A stretch of DNA of 44,900 nt, taken from an uncultured Methanobrevibacter sp. Its GTDB lineage: Archaea; Methanobacteriota; Methanobacteria; Methanobacteriales; Methanobacteriaceae. Location of the stretch: positions 1 through 44,900 of the forward strand of contig CACWUH010000002.1 of assembly GCA_902764015.1 (NCBI GenBank). The letters run 5' to 3'. The translations under genes and the position numbers were made by a program. Shown piece by piece: positions 33,626-43,752 of this stretch (positions are counted from its first letter, which is position 1; every line of letters starts with the position of its first letter). Under the pieces are notes generated by a model that saw only the letters and a program-made list of their open reading frames with translations, did no database searches and was not told the origin of the DNA.

Positions 33626-35239
33626 TTACATCATTGGAGGCATTCCGCCAGCCATGGATGGGTCCATACCCATGTCTTCAGGGCCTTTTGTGGATGCAAT
33701 TACATCATCGATTCTTAAAATCATTTCAGCTGCTTCGGATGCAGATTGGATAGCTTGTTTTTTGACACGTTTTGGTTCAATTACACCAGCTTCCTTCATG
33801 TCTGAAACTTCGCCGGTGAATACGTCTAATCCCATGTAGAATGAGTCTTCTTGTGCTGCTCTTAAATCCACTAAGGAGTCGATGCTGTCTAAACCTGCGT
33901 TTTCAGCTAAGGTTTTTGGTACGATTTCTAAAGCTTCTGCGAATGCGTTTACAGCTAATTGTTCTCTTCCGGAAATGGATTCTGCGTAGTCTTTGAGTTT
34001 TTTAGCCATTGCGATTTCAGGAGCTCCTCCACCTGCAACAACCTTGTCGTCTTCGACGGTAGCTGCAACTACACCAATTGCGTCTTCGATTGCTCTTACG
34101 ATTTCGTCGACGATGTGTTTGGTACTTCCCCTTACGAATAAGGTTACGGATTTTGCGCCGGAGCATTCTTCTACGAAGATCATTTCTTCGCCGGAAATCT
34201 TTCTTTCTTCGACGGTTCCTGCAATACCTAAGTCGTCAGCGGTCAGGTCATCGAGGTTGGTGATGACGCTTGCGCCGGTTGCTCTGGATAATTTTTCGAT
34301 GTCAGATTTTTTGACCCTTCTAACTGCTAAAACGCCTGCTTTGGACAGGTAGTGTTGTGCTAAGTCATCGATACCTTTTTGTGCGAAGAGTACGTTTGCG
34401 CCTGCATCGACGATTTTGCCGACCATGTCTTTGACCATTTTTTCTTCCTGTTCGATGAAAGCTTGCATTTGAGCAGGATCAGTGATTGTGATTTCAGCGT
34501 CCATTTCGGTTTCTTTGACTTCTAATGGAGTGTTGATTAATGCGATTTTTGCGTCTTTGATTTCTGATGGCATACCTGGGTGTACTCTTTCCTTGTCTAC
34601 GATTACACCTTCAACTAAGTTGGATTCTTCGACAACTGCTCCGTCCTTTTTCTCGATTTTGATGTTGTCGGTATCAACTGTGCCGTCTTCTTCTGCAACT
34701 GCTTCTACAGCATCTACAATTAATTTTGCTAATGGTTCACGTGCAGCTTCGGTTCCTTTACCAGTCATTGCGGTCATTGCCACTTTGAGAAGGATTTCGG
34801 AATCGACATCATCGATTGCAATTTGGTCTAAAATTTCCTGTGCTTTTTCTGCTGCTTTTCTGTATCCCATTGCAATGATTGTTGGGTGGATGTCGGAATC
34901 TAGTAATCCTTCGGATTTTTTCAATAATTCTCCAGCAATGATAACTGCAGTGGTGGTTCCGTCACCGACTTCGTCTTCTTGGGTTTTTGCAACTTCCACG
35001 AGCATTTTTGCTGCAGGGTGTTCGATATCCATTTCTTTGAGGATGGTTACACCGTCGTTTGTTACTACAATGTCTCCAAGTCCGTCAACTAACATTTTGT
35101 CCATTCCTTTAGGACCTAAAGTAGTCCTTACGGTTTCAGCCAATACCTTACCGGCTAAAATGTTATTTCTTTGTGCATCTCTGCCGACAGACCTGTTAGT
35201 ACCTTCAGGTAAAATAAAAATTGGTTGTCCTTGTGCCAT
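33626..35239 (-). CDS. thsA: Thermosome (group II chaperonin) subunit
   Basis: Forms the double-ring ATP-dependent folding chamber with built-in lid. The 537-residue product has [14 protein letters not shown] (about 40-53), [10 protein letters not shown], the ATP-binding [15 protein letters not shown] (about 92-106), [13 protein letters not shown] (about 400-412) and the C-terminal GGMPPMM tail. AGGTGATT lies just before ATG 35239. A strong minus-strand box A at 35354-35362 predicts a leader of about 90 nt, unusually long here. Codon choice is more biased than in neighbours, as expected for a highly expressed gene. Confidence 0.96.
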   Translation of the reverse strand: MAQGQPIFILPEGTNRSVGRDAQRNNILAGKVLAETVRTTLGPKGMDKMLVDGLGDIVVTNDGVTILKEMDIEHPAAKMLVEVAKTQEDEVGDGTTTAVIIAGELLKKSEGLLDSDIHPTIIAMGYRKAAEKAQEILDQIAIDDVDSEILLKVAMTAMTGKGTEAAREPLAKLIVDAVEAVAEEDGTVDTDNIKIEKKDGAVVEESNLVEGVIVDKERVHPGMPSEIKDAKIALINTPLEVKETEMDAEITITDPAQMQAFIEQEEKMVKDMVGKIVDAGANVLFAQKGIDDLAQHYLSKAGVLAVRRVKKSDIEKLSRATGASVITNLDDLTADDLGIAGTVEERKISGEEMIFVEECSGAKSVTLFVRGSTKHIVDEIVRAIEDAIGVVAATVEDDKVVAGGGAPEIAMAKKLKDYAESISGREQLAVNAFAEALEIVPKTLAENAGLDSIDSLVDLRAAQEDSFYMGLDVFTGEVSDMKEAGVIEPKRVKKQAIQSASEAAEMILRIDDVIASTKGPEDMGMDPSMAGGMPPMM

Positions 35240-35606
35240 AAATAATCACCTTTTTTTAATTTTCAAATAATTAGATCAGTTTTATAATATCAACATGAAA
35301 AAATAAGTTTATAGTGTTGACAAAACCTTTCTACTTAATACATGAGTTTGAGGTTATATAAATACTTTGTGGTATAAAGTAAATTCAAGTAAGAAAAAGA
35401 ATCAAAGGAAAAATGCATGGAAAATAACCACCACAATTATCGAAATAATGATTGATTATATTGAAAGTTACCATGCAACTTACAGAATTATCAATGAATA
35501 CATTGGATATATGGAATGACCATCTTAAAATTTAGGAATATTGTTGGGATAGATAGATGTCAATGCACAATGATTAAAAAAATAAAAAGATTAGAGGTAG
35601 AAGCAT
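35240..35606. other. 367-bp intergenic region, thsA leader and unassigned sequence
   Basis: The left third holds the thsA ribosome site and leader, with a symmetrical box A (TTATATAAA, 35354-35362) readable on both strands. To its right, a plus-strand frame runs unbroken up to TGA 35519, but its only ATG (35448) would give a 23-residue peptide with no ribosome site. It may be a remnant. Nothing else was recognised up to the coiled-coil gene stop. Confidence 0.4.
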
Positions 35607-36761
35607 CTACCTTGACTTTTTCTCCAATCTGAATGGTGGAGTGGTCTCTTGAGTCTCATAAGCTTCCTGCTCTTCCTGCAATTCATTGAAGAAGGCATTG
35701 ATTTCTTCTAACCTTTTGATTTTGTCATCCTTTCTTTGAAGCTCATTTTGAAGTCTCAAGTAGTCTTCACGTGAAACAGTCTGTTCCTTCAGATATCTTA
35801 GTTCACTTTCACGGGCATTAAGCTCGGTCTGCAGCTGGTTTTGAAGATTAACATAATCCTCTTTAGGAATTGACCTTTCCCTGAGATACTTGATTTCGCT
35901 GTCCCTTGCATCGATTTCGGTGTCAAACCGGGTCTTGAGGGAAACGTATTCTTCACGAGGAACGGTGCTTTGCTGCAAGTTTTCAATCTGGCTGTCCAGG
36001 GTCTTGATTTCTGAATCGAATTTGGACTGCAGATCATCATAATCGGATTTAGGGATAGTTTCTTCCTTTAGATTGTCGATTTCGACATTCATCGCATTGA
36101 TTTCGGATTCGAATTGAGTTTGAAGGGATATATATTCATCTTTAGGGATTGTTTGCTGTTTTAAAATGTCTAACTCATTATTAATTTGCTCAATTTCGCT
36201 TTCCTTGATGCGAATCTCGTTGTCCTTAAGCTCGATTTGCTTTTCAAGCTCCAAAATCTGGGCCTGTGACTCAACATCGTTTTCCAATTTGATTACTTTA
36301 ATCTTATATTCATCAATTGTTCTAGAAAGAGTATTAATTTGGGCTTCTTTTTCTGCAATGCTTTTGTAGGACTCATTCAATCTTTCGTTTACATCGGACA
36401 GTTCCTTTTTCTTGTATTCACGGAGCTGTTCTGCAAAGTATTCCTTTATTTCGTCAAGAGAATTGTTCACATAATCAAGTTCATAAATCCTGTCCTCTTG
36501 ATTCTTGATGAGAATATCCTTTTCATCCATCTGTTTTTTCAAAAGATTTATTTCGTCTTCAGCTTTGAATTTAATAACAGAAACTTCTTTTTCCTTATCT
36601 ACAATGTCTTGTTCGAGTTCTTTTATCCTTTGTGGAGTGTTATCATTTGCTCGTTCCACTTCGAGCTCAGTTAGTTCATACTTTAGCTGATTAAGCTCTA
36701 ATAGGCAAGACCGAATTAAAGATTGTAGAGTATCTTTTTCAGCATCAATTCCTATTTCCAT
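35607..36761 (-). CDS. Coiled-coil protein with five 31-residue repeats
   Basis: The 384-residue product is almost entirely heptad coiled coil. After an irregular first half (to about 190) come five tandem units of 31 residues, each beginning with a [TS][IV][PS][KR]-[DE]-Y motif such as TIPKDEYISLQ, TIPKSDYDDLQ, TVPREEYVSLK, SIPKEDYVNLQ and TVSREDYLRLQ, and ending in a charged helix. No enzyme motif, signal or membrane segment is seen. The proline-tyrosine breaks suggest a segmented rod. GGGAT precedes ATG 36761. A cytoskeletal or scaffold role is inference; I do not know a named family. Confidence 0.7.
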   Translation of the reverse strand: MEIGIDAEKDTLQSLIRSCLLELNQLKYELTELEVERANDNTPQRIKELEQDIVDKEKEVSVIKFKAEDEINLLKKQMDEKDILIKNQEDRIYELDYVNNSLDEIKEYFAEQLREYKKKELSDVNERLNESYKSIAEKEAQINTLSRTIDEYKIKVIKLENDVESQAQILELEKQIELKDNEIRIKESEIEQINNELDILKQQTIPKDEYISLQTQFESEINAMNVEIDNLKEETIPKSDYDDLQSKFDSEIKTLDSQIENLQQSTVPREEYVSLKTRFDTEIDARDSEIKYLRERSIPKEDYVNLQNQLQTELNARESELRYLKEQTVSREDYLRLQNELQRKDDKIKRLEEINAFFNELQEEQEAYETQETTPPFRLEKKSR

Positions 36762-36991
36762 TCTATCCCTTAGTTAACATTTTATCCCAATATCGGTTTC
36801 AAATTATTAATTTTTTATTAATTTGAAAACTCCGATATATTGTACAATATATTTCCTTGATATAAAATATTTCTTTTATACTATTTAAATTAAACCCTTA
36901 AATTAACCGAAAAATAAAACAAATAACATACAGAAAACAAATGGAAAAATTAGAAAAAATTAAAAAAAATAGAAAAAATAAATGGATAAAA

Positions 36992-38041
36992 TTAGAGTAT
37001 TTTATCATTTATCAATTCAGCATTTAATATTGATGCTCCTGCTGCGCCACGAATGGTATTGTGACCAACTAAAACATATTTGAAACTATTGTCAAATGCT
37101 GCATCTTTTCTGAGTCTTCCGACAGTTACAGCCATACCATTGCTTGCATTTCTGTCCATTCTTGGCTGTGGCCTGTCTGATTCCTCTTTGACAATTACTG
37201 GATTTTCAGGAGCGGAGAATAGATTTAACTTTTGTGGCAAACCTTTAAAGTTTGACATTTTGTCACTCACATCAGCAATGTCAAAATCATCAGCCAACTC
37301 AATGAATACCGCTTCTGTATGACCATCAATAACAGGCACCCTGTGACATGATGCACTCAATTTGAAATCTGCATTGACTACGTCATTGCCATCATATTTG
37401 CCCAGCAGATATAATGATTCGCTTTCCATTTTTTCCTCTTCCCCACCGATGTAGGGAACAAGATTGTCCACAATGGCCATTGAAGGCACGCCGTTATATC
37501 CTGCACCGGACACAGCCTGCATGGTTGATACCCTCACGGACTTTACATCGAAATTGTCGACAATAGGCTTCAATGTCAATGCCAATGCAATTGTTGAACA
37601 GTTTGGATTGGTTACAATGAATCCGTCCCAGTCATTTTCCTTTTGCTGGGCATCAATCATGTCCAGACATTCAGGATTGACTTCGGGAATTACAAGAGGA
37701 ATGTTTTTCTTCATCCTGTGTGCGCTTGCATTGCTTGCAACGACATATTCCTTAGCATATTCCTTTTCAACGGTAAGCGCAAAATCGGCCGGAAGGGATG
37801 AAAATACGATATCCACATCATCATCCATAGCCTTAGGATCGGTTTCAATGACTTCAATATCCTTTACGGACTCTGGCATCTCATTGTCCATATACCAAGT
37901 TGTAGCGTCCTCATATCTTTTTCCTGCGGATCTTGAAGAAGCCGCAAGTGCAGTCACCTTAAAATCAGGGTGATTCTCGAGCAACTGAATAAACCTTTGG
38001 CCAACCATTCCGGTTGCGCCAAGTACTCCCACATTTACCAT
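36992..38041 (-). CDS. asd: Aspartate-semialdehyde dehydrogenase
   Basis: Reduces aspartyl phosphate to aspartate semialdehyde, the branch point for lysine, threonine and methionine. The 349-residue product has the nucleotide-binding GVLGATGMVGQRF (5-17), the catalytic Cys in TNPNCSTIALAL (about 146-157) and VPVIDGHTEAVF (about 232-243). This is the archaeal/fungal-type Asd. ATG 38041 follows AGGTG; that site overlaps the dapB stop, 9 bp away. It is the last gene of lysC-dapA-dapB-asd. Confidence 0.94.
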   Translation of the reverse strand: MVNVGVLGATGMVGQRFIQLLENHPDFKVTALAASSRSAGKRYEDATTWYMDNEMPESVKDIEVIETDPKAMDDDVDIVFSSLPADFALTVEKEYAKEYVVASNASAHRMKKNIPLVIPEVNPECLDMIDAQQKENDWDGFIVTNPNCSTIALALTLKPIVDNFDVKSVRVSTMQAVSGAGYNGVPSMAIVDNLVPYIGGEEEKMESESLYLLGKYDGNDVVNADFKLSASCHRVPVIDGHTEAVFIELADDFDIADVSDKMSNFKGLPQKLNLFSAPENPVIVKEESDRPQPRMDRNASNGMAVTVGRLRKDAAFDNSFKYVLVGHNTIRGAAGASILNAELINDKIL

Positions 38042-38050
38042 ATATAACAC

Positions 38051-38872
38051 CTATTCTAATCCTAAAACATCATTCATGCTGCTGACAATACCTTTTTCAG
38101 CATTTGGAATGTATCTGATGGCTCTTATTACACCAGCTATGAACACTTCCCTTGTATGTGCCTGGTGCTTGAGCTCTATTCTTTCACCGTCACCGACAAA
38201 CATTACTGTGTGGTCACCGACAATGTCCCCTCCACGGATTGCGTGTACACCGATTTCATCGGCGGTCCTTTTTCCGACCAAGCCGTGTCTTCCATAGACT
38301 CCGACCTCTTCAGGGTCACGGCCAAGCTCTTCGGCTATAACCTCAAATGCTGTCACAGCTGTTCCGGACGGGGCGTCCTTTTTCTGATTGTGGTGAGCTT
38401 CAATGATTTCAATGTCAAAATCATACAACAATGGAGCAAGCTTCTTTAGGGTGTTGAAGAATACATTTACCCCGATTGCCATGTTTGATGATATTACTGC
38501 AGGAACGTTGTTGTCCTTGACGTTCTTTATGTTGGACTGCATCTGCTCCTCGTCGAAACCAGTGGTTCCGACAACTATTCCAACACCGCATGATGTTGCG
38601 GTCTTGATTGTCTCGACTGCTGCGTGAGCGATTGTAAAGTCGACCAATACGTCAGGGCTTGATGCCTTAAGGGTTTCCTCAAGCTTTTCGGAGCCGACGA
38701 TTTCAACACCAATCTCATCGATTCCAGCCTGAAGGCCTGCATCTTTTCCTGCCAATGAAGTGTTCGGCATTTCGATAGCCGCAACGACTTCCATGTCTTC
38801 CTGTTCTGTGATTTTCCTAATGATTCCGGAGCCCATTCTACCTGCAGCCCCGGTTACTGCTACTCTAATCAT
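38051..38872 (-). CDS. dapB: 4-hydroxy-tetrahydrodipicolinate reductase
   Basis: Third step of the diaminopimelate route to lysine. The 273-residue product has the Rossmann GAAGRMGSGIIR (8-19), VDFTIAHAA and VGTTGFDEEQ (about 75-110), and the substrate motif EAHHNQKKDAPSGTA (about 155-169). ATG 38872 is supported by GGGTAAT upstream; a TTG at 38884 is possible but overlaps that site. It lies 12 bp after dapA. In Methanobacteriales lysine is also a pseudomurein building block. Confidence 0.95.
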   Translation of the reverse strand: MIRVAVTGAAGRMGSGIIRKITEQEDMEVVAAIEMPNTSLAGKDAGLQAGIDEIGVEIVGSEKLEETLKASSPDVLVDFTIAHAAVETIKTATSCGVGIVVGTTGFDEEQMQSNIKNVKDNNVPAVISSNMAIGVNVFFNTLKKLAPLLYDFDIEIIEAHHNQKKDAPSGTAVTAFEVIAEELGRDPEEVGVYGRHGLVGKRTADEIGVHAIRGGDIVGDHTVMFVGDGERIELKHQAHTREVFIAGVIRAIRYIPNAEKGIVSSMNDVLGLE

Positions 38873-38884
38873 ATTATTACCCAA

Positions 38885-39778
38885 TTAAATTAATTCAGAA
38901 TCTTTCAATGCTTTTTTAAGAACTTCAAGATTTTCCGGCCTCATTTCAGCTAAAGGTTGTCTTAACGGTCCGGATGGCAATCCCATAAGGTTCATTGCAG
39001 TTTTGACAGGAACCGGATTGCTTTCAATGAACAATGCCCTAATCAGTTCGACCATTTCATAGTGGAGCTCCATTGCCCTTGCATAATCATCATTCAAGAC
39101 GCTGTCAACCATCAGAACCATCCTTCTTGCATCGATGTTGGCTGAAGCTGAAATCACACCTGTTGCTCCGACCGCCATGAGAGGCAGTGTCAGGGAGTCT
39201 TCACCTGAAAGGATGTTGAAGTCATCTTCAAGTCCTTCATGGGAAAGTGCCTTGTAGATGTCTGATGCCTTGTCGACGCTTCCGCTGGCCTCTTTGACTG
39301 CATCGATACCGTCGATTTTTGCCAATTCCACAATGGTGTTGACATCCATGTTGATTCCGGTACGGGATGGCACGTTATATGCAATGATTGGAATGTCAAC
39401 GGCTTCTGCAATGCTTCCATAATGCTCAATCAGGCCTTGAGGTTGAGGCTTGTTGTAGTATGGAGTAATCAGCAATGCGGAGTCAGCTCCGGCATCGTAA
39501 GCGTATTTTGTCAGGGAAAGTGCTTCTGAAGTGGCATTACTTCCGGTTCCGGCTACGGTTTCGACTCTGCCATCAACTTCATCCACCAATATGTCGATGA
39601 TTTTCTGATGTTCCTCATGGGTTACTGTAGCGGACTCACCGGTAGTGCCTGCACCAACCAAACCATTTACGCCCTTTTCGATTAGATAGTTTATGTTTGA
39701 CCTAAAACCTTCTTCATCAATTTCTCTGTCTTCTGTGAATGGAGTTACCATTGCAACATATGTTCCTTCAAATTTCAT
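38885..39778 (-). CDS. dapA: 4-hydroxy-tetrahydrodipicolinate synthase
   Basis: Condenses pyruvate with aspartate semialdehyde. The 297-residue TIM barrel has [16 protein letters not shown] (about 42-57), the [11 protein letters not shown] signature (about 133-143) with its catalytic Tyr, and the Schiff-base Lys in DAVKEASGS (about 158-166). ATG 39778 follows GAGGTTTTAGA and overlaps the lysC stop by 4 bp, so the two are co-translated. Confidence 0.95.
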   Translation of the reverse strand: MKFEGTYVAMVTPFTEDREIDEEGFRSNINYLIEKGVNGLVGAGTTGESATVTHEEHQKIIDILVDEVDGRVETVAGTGSNATSEALSLTKYAYDAGADSALLITPYYNKPQPQGLIEHYGSIAEAVDIPIIAYNVPSRTGINMDVNTIVELAKIDGIDAVKEASGSVDKASDIYKALSHEGLEDDFNILSGEDSLTLPLMAVGATGVISASANIDARRMVLMVDSVLNDDYARAMELHYEMVELIRALFIESNPVPVKTAMNLMGLPSGPLRQPLAEMRPENLEVLKKALKDSELI

Positions 39779-40995
39779 TCTAAAACCTCGTTAATTAATT
39801 CGCGTGCTTTTTCACCATCTTCCCAGTTAACAAATAATACGACTGCTGTTTGTGATGAAATAATTTCGACAATGTTGATGTCATTTTTTCTGAGCGGTTC
39901 TGTAATATCTGAAATTATTCCCGGAGTGTCAATAATATCAGGGCTTACAAATGTGATCATTGCTGTGTCTCTTCCCAATGACAGGGAACTCAATACATCA
40001 GTGTCCACAACTACCTGATGCAATAAGTGGTATGCCTTGTTGGAGTCTGACTTGTCTACAAATGTCGTGATTGAATTCTGGCCTGCTGAAATTCCAAAGA
40101 TGTTGATGTCAGAATCGGCAAGCTTTCCGGACAGATTTGCAATAAGGCCTGTTTTTTTAAGCATTGCTTCGCCAACAATGGCTATAAGTGAAATAGGGTT
40201 CTTGTACATGGTTACGCACTTCAACATGTCTCCTTCAAAGGGGCCTACGATACGGGTTCCCTTCGAAGACAGGTCTCCATGTGCGAAATTGATAATTTTT
40301 GCAGAAATGGATGGATCTTTATACTTCAATGCATGAGGATGGAGGACCTGTGCTCCATGGGTGGCCAAATCTCTCATTTCCTCAACTGATATCTCGTCTA
40401 ACAGCTGAGCCTCCTCAATCTTGTTGGGATCTGTTGACATCACTCCCTCGACATCGGTTACGATGACAACTTCGGTTGCATCAAGGCAATGTCCTAAAAG
40501 AAATGCTGTGATGTCGCTTCCACCCCTTCCGAGAGTGGTGACCTCACCGCTTGGACCCTGTCCCAGAAATCCGCAGACAACTGGTATGATTCCCTGATTG
40601 ACAAGGTTCTTGATTCCTTCTGCCCTTTTGGTTGTGGTATTGAAGTCTATGCTTGCCTCAAGGGAATTGGAATCGGTTACAATCGGCCATAACTCATGAT
40701 ACGGATCAATATACTCAGACTTGACTCCTAAAGATTCAATAGTTGCTGAAAACAATCTGACACTGGTCAATTCGCCCATAGCCATTATTTCTGCCTTCTG
40801 CTTATCGGTCAAACCAGCGCCAACAGCTGCATCAGATAATCCGATGAGTTCGTCAGTGGTCTTGTTCACCGCTGAAACTACAACTACTACCTGATTTCCT
40901 TTCATATACTCATTTACCACGGACTGCGCCGCTTTTTTAATCCTGGAACCATCGCCAACCGATGTTCCACCAAATTTTGCTACTATCAAATCCAT
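39775..40995 (-). CDS. lysC: Aspartate kinase
   Basis: First enzyme of the aspartate pathway. The 406-residue product has the kinase motif [15 protein letters not shown] (5-19), [15 protein letters not shown] (about 152-166) and [13 protein letters not shown] (about 181-193). Two C-terminal ACT domains (about 265-400) indicate feedback control by an end product, probably lysine or threonine. AGGTGA lies before ATG 40995. A minus-strand AAATATATATG around 41066-41076 is the likely box A, giving a leader of about 50 nt. It heads the lysC-dapA-dapB-asd operon. Confidence 0.95.
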   Translation of the reverse strand: MDLIVAKFGGTSVGDGSRIKKAAQSVVNEYMKGNQVVVVVSAVNKTTDELIGLSDAAVGAGLTDKQKAEIMAMGELTSVRLFSATIESLGVKSEYIDPYHELWPIVTDSNSLEASIDFNTTTKRAEGIKNLVNQGIIPVVCGFLGQGPSGEVTTLGRGGSDITAFLLGHCLDATEVVIVTDVEGVMSTDPNKIEEAQLLDEISVEEMRDLATHGAQVLHPHALKYKDPSISAKIINFAHGDLSSKGTRIVGPFEGDMLKCVTMYKNPISLIAIVGEAMLKKTGLIANLSGKLADSDINIFGISAGQNSITTFVDKSDSNKAYHLLHQVVVDTDVLSSLSLGRDTAMITFVSPDIIDTPGIISDITEPLRKNDINIVEIISSQTAVVLFVNWEDGEKARELINEVLE

Positions 40996-41065
40996 TTAAG
41001 TTCACCTATTTCCTAAAAAGTATTACTTGACATTCTGTTCAGTACCCTGACTAAACAAAATATAC

Positions 41066-41076
41066 ATATATATTTT
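41066..41076 (-). promoter_or_regulatory. Box A of the lysC operon
   Basis: The minus strand reads AAATATATATG about 75 bp before the lysC ATG, within an A/T-rich stretch between rps17e and lysC. Confidence 0.45.
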
Positions 41077-41186
41077 TATTTAATCGTATTAATATACTTT
41101 AATTAAAATATCAGTGAGAATAATTAAAAAAAGATGTAAATTAAAAAAAAGGGTTTATAAAAAAAGTGGTAAAATATGAAAAAAGC

Positions 41187-41384
41187 TTAGTCTTGGGTTT
41201 GTTCTAACCTTACAAGCCTTGTAACATATCCTGCAATTTTATTTCTTAAATGTTTAGTACTTACGGTAGAGTATTCCTGTACTAATTTCTTATTTTCTTC
41301 AAAATCAGTAGTGAAAACACCTTTGTGAGTTTCAATAAGTTCTTTTGCTAAACGTTTAACAAATGAAGTTCTAATATTGCCCAT
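41187..41384 (-). CDS. rps17e: 30S ribosomal protein S17e
   Basis: An archaeal/eukaryotic small-subunit protein. The 65-residue product ([16 protein letters not shown], then [19 protein letters not shown]) covers the whole family. Three ATG codons stand in a row (41390, 41387, 41384); the third gives the conserved MGNIRTSF start and lies 7 nt from AGGAGG. The start lies inside the end of the chorismate mutase gene (14-bp overlap). Confidence 0.94.
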   Translation of the reverse strand: MGNIRTSFVKRLAKELIETHKGVFTTDFEENKKLVQEYSTVSTKHLRNKIAGYVTRLVRLEQTQD

Positions 41385-41712
41385 CATCATTCCTCCTTAA
41401 AATTTCTTTCTGCTCATTTTTACTTAAAATTGTTAGCATGTTTACGATTTGATCAATAATATCAACATCAAGGTCCTTTTCCCGGGCCAGTCTCTCGATT
41501 TTTTCATGAACTATCTTTTCTCGATTCTCGTCATAAATCGGCATTCCAAGATATTGCTTGGAAAACACAATGCCCTTCGCAAGAGAAGTTCTCTCGGAAA
41601 TCAAATCACATAACTCATTATCAATTTCATCGATACGCATTCTGGATTCTTCGAGAAGTATTTTTGCCTCTTCCTCATTTTCAAAAGATATGTTGTCATC
41701 ATTACTTTTCAA
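41371..41712 (-). CDS. aroQ: Chorismate mutase, AroQ class
   Basis: Converts chorismate to prephenate for phenylalanine and tyrosine. The 113-residue all-helical product has [20 protein letters not shown] (about 24-43), the Lys in [10 protein letters not shown] (about 44-53) and a [16 protein letters not shown] segment (about 57-72), the standard AroQ fold. The first codon is TTG 41712, selected because GGTGA lies 5-6 nt upstream and no in-frame ATG precedes the conserved region. A box A (TTTATATA on the minus strand, about 41756-41764) lies 50 bp ahead. It overlaps rps17e. Confidence 0.88.
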   Translation of the reverse strand: MKSNDDNISFENEEEAKILLEESRMRIDEIDNELCDLISERTSLAKGIVFSKQYLGMPIYDENREKIVHEKIERLAREKDLDVDIIDQIVNMLTILSKNEQKEILRRNDDGQY

Positions 41713-41755
41713 AAAATCACCAAATTGATAATAATATAATTTATTGAAATCATAG

Positions 41756-41764
41756 TATATAAAC
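41756..41764 (-). promoter_or_regulatory. Box A of the chorismate mutase-S17e unit
   Basis: The minus strand reads TTTATATA(C). The likely start lies near 41733, about 20 nt ahead of the TTG start codon of chorismate mutase. Confidence 0.5.
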
Positions 41765-41803
41765 TATATGCCCTCTTTTTAAATTAGACAAAAATTCGGA
41801 CAA

Positions 41804-42670
41804 TTACAGCAAACAACATCCATCATTATCGGTGACGGTTTCAATTACCTGACCATCATATTTGCTCCATGCATCCTGGACACTGCCTGTCGAATCCTCA
41901 TCAACGACTGCAAAAAAGGCGGATCCAGTTCCTGAAAGGCCGGATGCGGATGCTCCTGCCTGAAGGGCGTCAATCGCTATTGCTGAATCAAAGCCCAGTG
42001 CTGATGCATAAATCAGTCCGTTCAAGTTGATTGCCCTGAAGTAATCCCTTCTGGATGCAAAATCGTATGCCGTTTCGACCAGAGGCGCCATGACCCTCAT
42101 GCGCTCCACATCCGAATCGCCGGATTTTGAATGGAAATCAGGCATGTAAATCAGAATGTCATGCTCATCCATCCTTTCTTTTATGATGAATTTCCTGTTC
42201 CGGTTGTCTGTTACGACGACCCCTCCGAAGTATGAGGCGGTCGCATCATCAAAGGAGCCTGTGATTGTGACGCCCGCATCAAGGGATGCGTCAATTGCCA
42301 TGTTGATTGTCTCCAAATCCGTCAACGGCTTCAGGCCGAATTCCTCTGCTATGATTTGCGAAGTTATCTTGACGATTGCATTCGACGAAGCGCTGCTGCT
42401 TGAAAGGCCTGATGCCATTGGAAGACTTGATTTGGTCTTCAGACTGATGCCAAAATCCTCACCGCCAATATCATAATGGTTGAAAACCTTCTGAACGCAC
42501 AGTTCCATTAGTTTGGTGTCTGCCCCAACATCATTGGCACATTCGATGCCCTTTGAGATTGATTTTGCCTCACATCTGATATCCAATCCGATGCCGAACG
42601 CAGAGCCGAATCCCGTGGCGATGGCATTGATTATCGTTGCTGATCCCGGAGACCGGACCATCTTTTTCAT
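41804..42670 (-). CDS. aroK: Shikimate kinase, archaeal GHMP type
   Basis: Archaea use a GHMP-family kinase, unrelated to bacterial AroK, to make shikimate-3-phosphate. The 288-residue product has GSATIINAIATGFGSAFGI (8-26), the ATP loop LPMASGLSSSSASSNAI (about 86-102) and the C-terminal GASASGLSGTGSAFFAVVD (about 238-256), plus a closing CCLL. GGAGC lies about 9 nt before ATG 42670, inside the GT4 gene, with which it overlaps by 4 bp. It sits near chorismate mutase, its pathway mate, 91 bp downstream. Confidence 0.92.
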   Translation of the reverse strand: MKKMVRSPGSATIINAIATGFGSAFGIGLDIRCEAKSISKGIECANDVGADTKLMELCVQKVFNHYDIGGEDFGISLKTKSSLPMASGLSSSSASSNAIVKITSQIIAEEFGLKPLTDLETINMAIDASLDAGVTITGSFDDATASYFGGVVVTDNRNRKFIIKERMDEHDILIYMPDFHSKSGDSDVERMRVMAPLVETAYDFASRRDYFRAINLNGLIYASALGFDSAIAIDALQAGASASGLSGTGSAFFAVVDEDSTGSVQDAWSKYDGQVIETVTDNDGCCLL

Positions 42671-43752
42671 ATTTTCAGCTCCGGATATGGGATGTCGACG
42701 ACAGAAAAGTCCAATGCCCTCTTTCTTGCATTCATTGACAGGACAAGCCTTAAGTTTTCATCATTGACAAGCCTATCAATCGCCAAAGCTATTGATGAAA
42801 TTTTAGTTGGGTCGACCAGCAGGCCCACATCGTCATTGATTATTTCGGTGATGCCTCCGACATCGCTTCCGATAACCGGCTTTCCGCAGGCCAAAGCCTC
42901 AATCAAAACCAGCCCGAAACTTTCCGAAAATGACGGCAAAATCAAAACGTCACAACTTGGAATGATGTCTTCAACATCATCTCGAGCCCCGGTAAATATC
43001 ACGTCACGAATGTTTTCATCTTTAACCTTCTTTCTGAGGTTTTTAAACAAAGGTCCATCACCGACAACCACCAGATAATAGTCGCTGTTGGCTATCTTTT
43101 TGGCTTCAAGAAGCGATTCGACATTCTTCCTTTTAATCAAATTGCCGACGAATAGGACAATCGGCTTATCGGTCAGCCTATGTTCCATTCTAAATGAATC
43201 GTTAGGCCGATTTGAAAATTTATTAATGTCAACGGAGTTCCATGAAAGCCTGGTTTTGTTGGCTATGCCCACAACGCCCGTTGCAATTATCTCATGCCTC
43301 AATGCATTGCTCACTGCAAAAACGCCATCAGCCTGTTCCAATACCTTCCTGATTGTCGAACGCATGAATGACTGGTTTTTATATAATTCGAACATGTCAG
43401 AACCGTGTGCGGTCACATATGTCCGGATTCCATGTTCCTTTCCGGCCTCAACAGCAGCCGCCCCTGCAGGAAACAGGTAATGGCCATGGATGATGTCTAT
43501 GTCTTCCGTTTCTATAAGTTTGCCCAATGCCTTTTTGGCATTCTTCTTGAACATCAATCCCCTGACTCCCTTGATGCTGAGCCCCTTTGTGCCAATGACA
43601 TGGATTCCGTCAATGTCTCGGAGCCCCTTGTGGGGATAAGTAACTACATAAACCTCATGGCCCATCTCGACCAGTCTCTTTGATAATGTATGAATATGAA
43701 CGCCAACCCCTCCGACATGGGGAGGGAACTGGCCAACCATTGCTATTTTCAT
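42667..43752 (-). CDS. Glycosyltransferase family 4 (GT-B)
   Basis: The 361-residue cytoplasmic or membrane-associated enzyme has MKIAMVGQFPPHVGGVGVH (1-19) for the acceptor domain, FVGNLIKRKNVESLLEAKK (about 202-220) and the donor-binding EX7E motif ESFGLVLIEAL (about 282-292) followed by ACGKPVIGSDVGG. It should add a sugar from a nucleotide donor to a lipid or glycan. ATG 43752 has GGAG 9 nt upstream; a TTG at 43767 overlaps the site. It is first in a two-gene overlap with shikimate kinase; no functional link is obvious. Confidence 0.88.
   Translation of the reverse strand: MKIAMVGQFPPHVGGVGVHIHTLSKRLVEMGHEVYVVTYPHKGLRDIDGIHVIGTKGLSIKGVRGLMFKKNAKKALGKLIETEDIDIIHGHYLFPAGAAAVEAGKEHGIRTYVTAHGSDMFELYKNQSFMRSTIRKVLEQADGVFAVSNALRHEIIATGVVGIANKTRLSWNSVDINKFSNRPNDSFRMEHRLTDKPIVLFVGNLIKRKNVESLLEAKKIANSDYYLVVVGDGPLFKNLRKKVKDENIRDVIFTGARDDVEDIIPSCDVLILPSFSESFGLVLIEALACGKPVIGSDVGGITEIINDDVGLLVDPTKISSIALAIDRLVNDENLRLVLSMNARKRALDFSVVDIPYPELKI

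Noticed and set aside
34482..35270. 262-codon open frame opposite the thermosome gene
   Set aside because: It is a shadow of the strongly biased codons of thsA; no ribosome site and no recognisable protein features.
35448..35519. 23-codon small open frame with plausible composition
   Set aside because: No ribosome site, and too short to distinguish from chance in an A/T-rich gap.
41041..41186. Possible lysine riboswitch before lysC
   Set aside because: The predicted leader is only about 50 nt and A/T-rich with no stable stems; far too small for an L-box.
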